Positions 62,928 through 64,000 of a stretch of DNA of 64,000 nucleotides are shown here, one piece after another. Every line of letters begins with the position of its first letter. The stretch's first letter is position 1. Source of the DNA: Streptomyces sp. Y2F8-2 (GTDB lineage Bacteria > Actinomycetota > Actinomycetes > Streptomycetales > Streptomycetaceae); NCBI RefSeq assembly GCF_014905555.1, contig NZ_BNGS01000002.1:620001-684000 (forward strand), given 5' to 3'. The position numbers and the translations under genes were made by a program. Below the pieces are notes generated by a model. It had not been told where the DNA came from and ran no database searches. It saw only the letters and a program-made list of their open reading frames with translations.

Positions 62928-63857
62928 ATGTCCCAGTCCCTGCCGCCCGTGCTCACCGAGGTCACCTACGAAGACGGCCGCTACGTCACCTTCGGCCGGC
63001 CCGAACCGGGCGAACCGCAGACGCTGTACCGGGTGGTCGACGGCGCCCTGGCCGCGGCGTTCACCGCCACCGACGGCTCCGCGGACGCCGTCCGAGCTGC
63101 TGTGACCGAGGGCGCCGAGACGGTCGTCGTCCCCGCCGGCGACCCGGCCGTGCGCCCGCTGGTGCCGCTGCTGCCCCAGGCGTCCGGCGCGGCCCTGCTG
63201 AGCGGCTTCATGGGCACGCACAGGAAGAAGTGGGGCGGGCGGAGCCAGCCGGAGGACGGCGAGTTCACGCCGCCCAAGTGGTTCTTCAAGGGCTTCGGCG
63301 ACTGGGTTCGGCTGCCCGGCGAGCCGCTGACCGTGCCCGCCCGCCCGGTCGCTCTCATCGAGGAGCCGGAGGTCGCGCTCGTCTACGTCAACGACGCCGA
63401 CGGAACGCCCCACTACGCCGGCTACACGTTCGGCAACGACCTGTGCGACATCGGCCTGCATCGCAAGGACCCCGGCTACAACCCGTACTGCAAGCTGTGC
63501 GACACCGCGCTCGCGCCCTGGCTGTTCCTCGGCGCGCCGCCGCGCTCGGCGACCGGTCTCGTCACCATCGTGCGGGACGGCGCGACGGCCTGGGAGGGCA
63601 GCTTCGACTGCGGCGGCGACGCGCTGTACTTCCGGATCCGGGACATGGCGGAGCACCTGTTCTCCTTCCCGGCGGTCCGGCGGCCCGGCCTGGTCAACTA
63701 CGTGCTGCTGGGCGCCGACGAGGCCAGCTTCCACGACGGCTTCCGGATCGCCGACGGCGACCGCGTCGGCATCGACGTCAAGAGCCACGGCGTCAGCTTC
63801 GAGAACACAGTGCGGTACGTCTCCCCGGCCCCCGCGACCGTGCTTCCGGCCTCATGA
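62928..63857 (+). CDS. Fumarylacetoacetate hydrolase (FAH)-family protein
   Basis: 309 residues from ATG 62928 (GGAGG 8 nt upstream). VALIEEPEVALVYV, YAGYTFGNDLCDIGLHRKD and PGLVNYVLLGADEASF correspond to the FAH fold, where Glu and Asp residues bind a divalent metal. Members cleave or decarboxylate 1,3-diketo acids, and some hydrate or isomerise them. Two Cys pairs lie near CKLCDTA, unusual in this family. Stop overlaps the next start. Confidence 0.8.
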   Translation: MSQSLPPVLTEVTYEDGRYVTFGRPEPGEPQTLYRVVDGALAAAFTATDGSADAVRAAVTEGAETVVVPAGDPAVRPLVPLLPQASGAALLSGFMGTHRKKWGGRSQPEDGEFTPPKWFFKGFGDWVRLPGEPLTVPARPVALIEEPEVALVYVNDADGTPHYAGYTFGNDLCDIGLHRKDPGYNPYCKLCDTALAPWLFLGAPPRSATGLVTIVRDGATAWEGSFDCGGDALYFRIRDMAEHLFSFPAVRRPGLVNYVLLGADEASFHDGFRIADGDRVGIDVKSHGVSFENTVRYVSPAPATVLPAS

Positions 63858-64000
63858 GCGGTCCGGCCACCGCCGGACGGAAGCAGGTGCACCTCGCGGC
63901 CCAGTTGCCCGGCATCCACAATGTGACCGTCTGGTCGGACCCGCGCTCGGAGAGCCAGATCGCCTTCGACTCCTTCCGGCGTCTCGCGCGGACCGCTGAG
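63854..64000 (+). CDS. LLM-class flavin-dependent monooxygenase (partial)
   Basis: 49 residues are visible: KQVHLAAQLPGIHNVTVWSDPRSESQIAFDSFRRLARTAE. This is the start of the NtaA/SnaA/DszA type of FMNH2-dependent monooxygenases, which in natural-product clusters oxidise amines or C-H bonds next to nitrogen. The gene runs off the right edge, so the operon continues. Confidence 0.85.
   Translation, partial: MSGPATAGRKQVHLAAQLPGIHNVTVWSDPRSESQIAFDSFRRLARTAE

Overview
The window is chromosomal DNA of a Streptomyces or very close relative. The evidence is very high GC with strong G/C at third codon positions, frequent GTG starts, ATGA/GTGA gene overlaps, a geosmin synthase, an AfsR-type BTAD/NB-ARC regulator, ROK and LysR regulators, and a single in-frame TTA (bldA) codon found in one regulator-like gene. 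From memory, the order sulfate operon - sugar ABC/GH1 - exonuclease - HEPN protein - geosmin synthase resembles a conserved Streptomyces neighbourhood.

Layout. (1) 1-7905: assimilatory sulfur operon (sulfite reductase C-terminus, small zinc ribbon protein, cysH, cysC, cysD, cysN, a sulfonate/sulfate-type ABC importer, a CbiX-like chelatase). Two copies of a ~120 bp hairpin element sit here. One separates the first two genes; the other is read in frame inside the zinc ribbon gene. (2) 7914-10519: thioredoxin-fold oxidoreductase, DinB/mycothiol-type protein, ROK repressor. (3) 10570-15244: sugar ABC importer plus GH1 beta-glucosidase, divergent from the ROK gene. (4) 15272-24993: housekeeping and accessory genes (ketopantoate reductase, DUF1697, MMPL exporter, phosphotransferase, LysR/EamA pair, DEDDh exonuclease, HEPN protein). 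(5) 25109-27471: an exported copper amine oxidase apparently split into two genes. (6) 27728-36953: glgX, treY and treZ (glycogen/maltodextrin to trehalose), interrupted by an M14 peptidase / subtilisin-inhibitor pair and an FHA protein. (7) 37107-43405: phosphotransferase-like protein, M24 peptidase, LysR, GATase-like protein, geosmin synthase. (8) 43406-43940: a nest of dispersed repeats that also reaches into neighbouring coding sequence.

(9) From about 43.9 kb to the right edge lies what looks like a natural-product gene cluster. It starts with regulatory and export genes: an AfsR-like regulator, a degenerate SDR, an MFS exporter, a MerR regulator, an alpha/beta hydrolase, a catalytically degraded IS701-type transposase homologue with a TTA codon, an OmpR-type regulator lacking the phosphoacceptor Asp, and an Asp/Glu-racemase-family protein. 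A tight operon (54090 to beyond 64000) follows: homocitrate/isopropylmalate-synthase-like enzyme, a 61-residue LysW-type amino-group carrier protein (AmCP), LysX-, LysY- and LysZ-like enzymes, a free-standing class I glutamine amidotransferase, a Glu/Leu dehydrogenase, an AMP-forming ligase, a class I/II aminotransferase, an FAA-hydrolase-family protein and the start of a flavin monooxygenase.

The best candidate for a new system is this AmCP cluster. The carrier ends in ...DWGQ instead of the canonical ...EDWGE, so the terminal glutamate that normally receives the substrate is encoded as glutamine, and an orphan amidotransferase with a complete Cys-His-Glu triad lies in the same operon.
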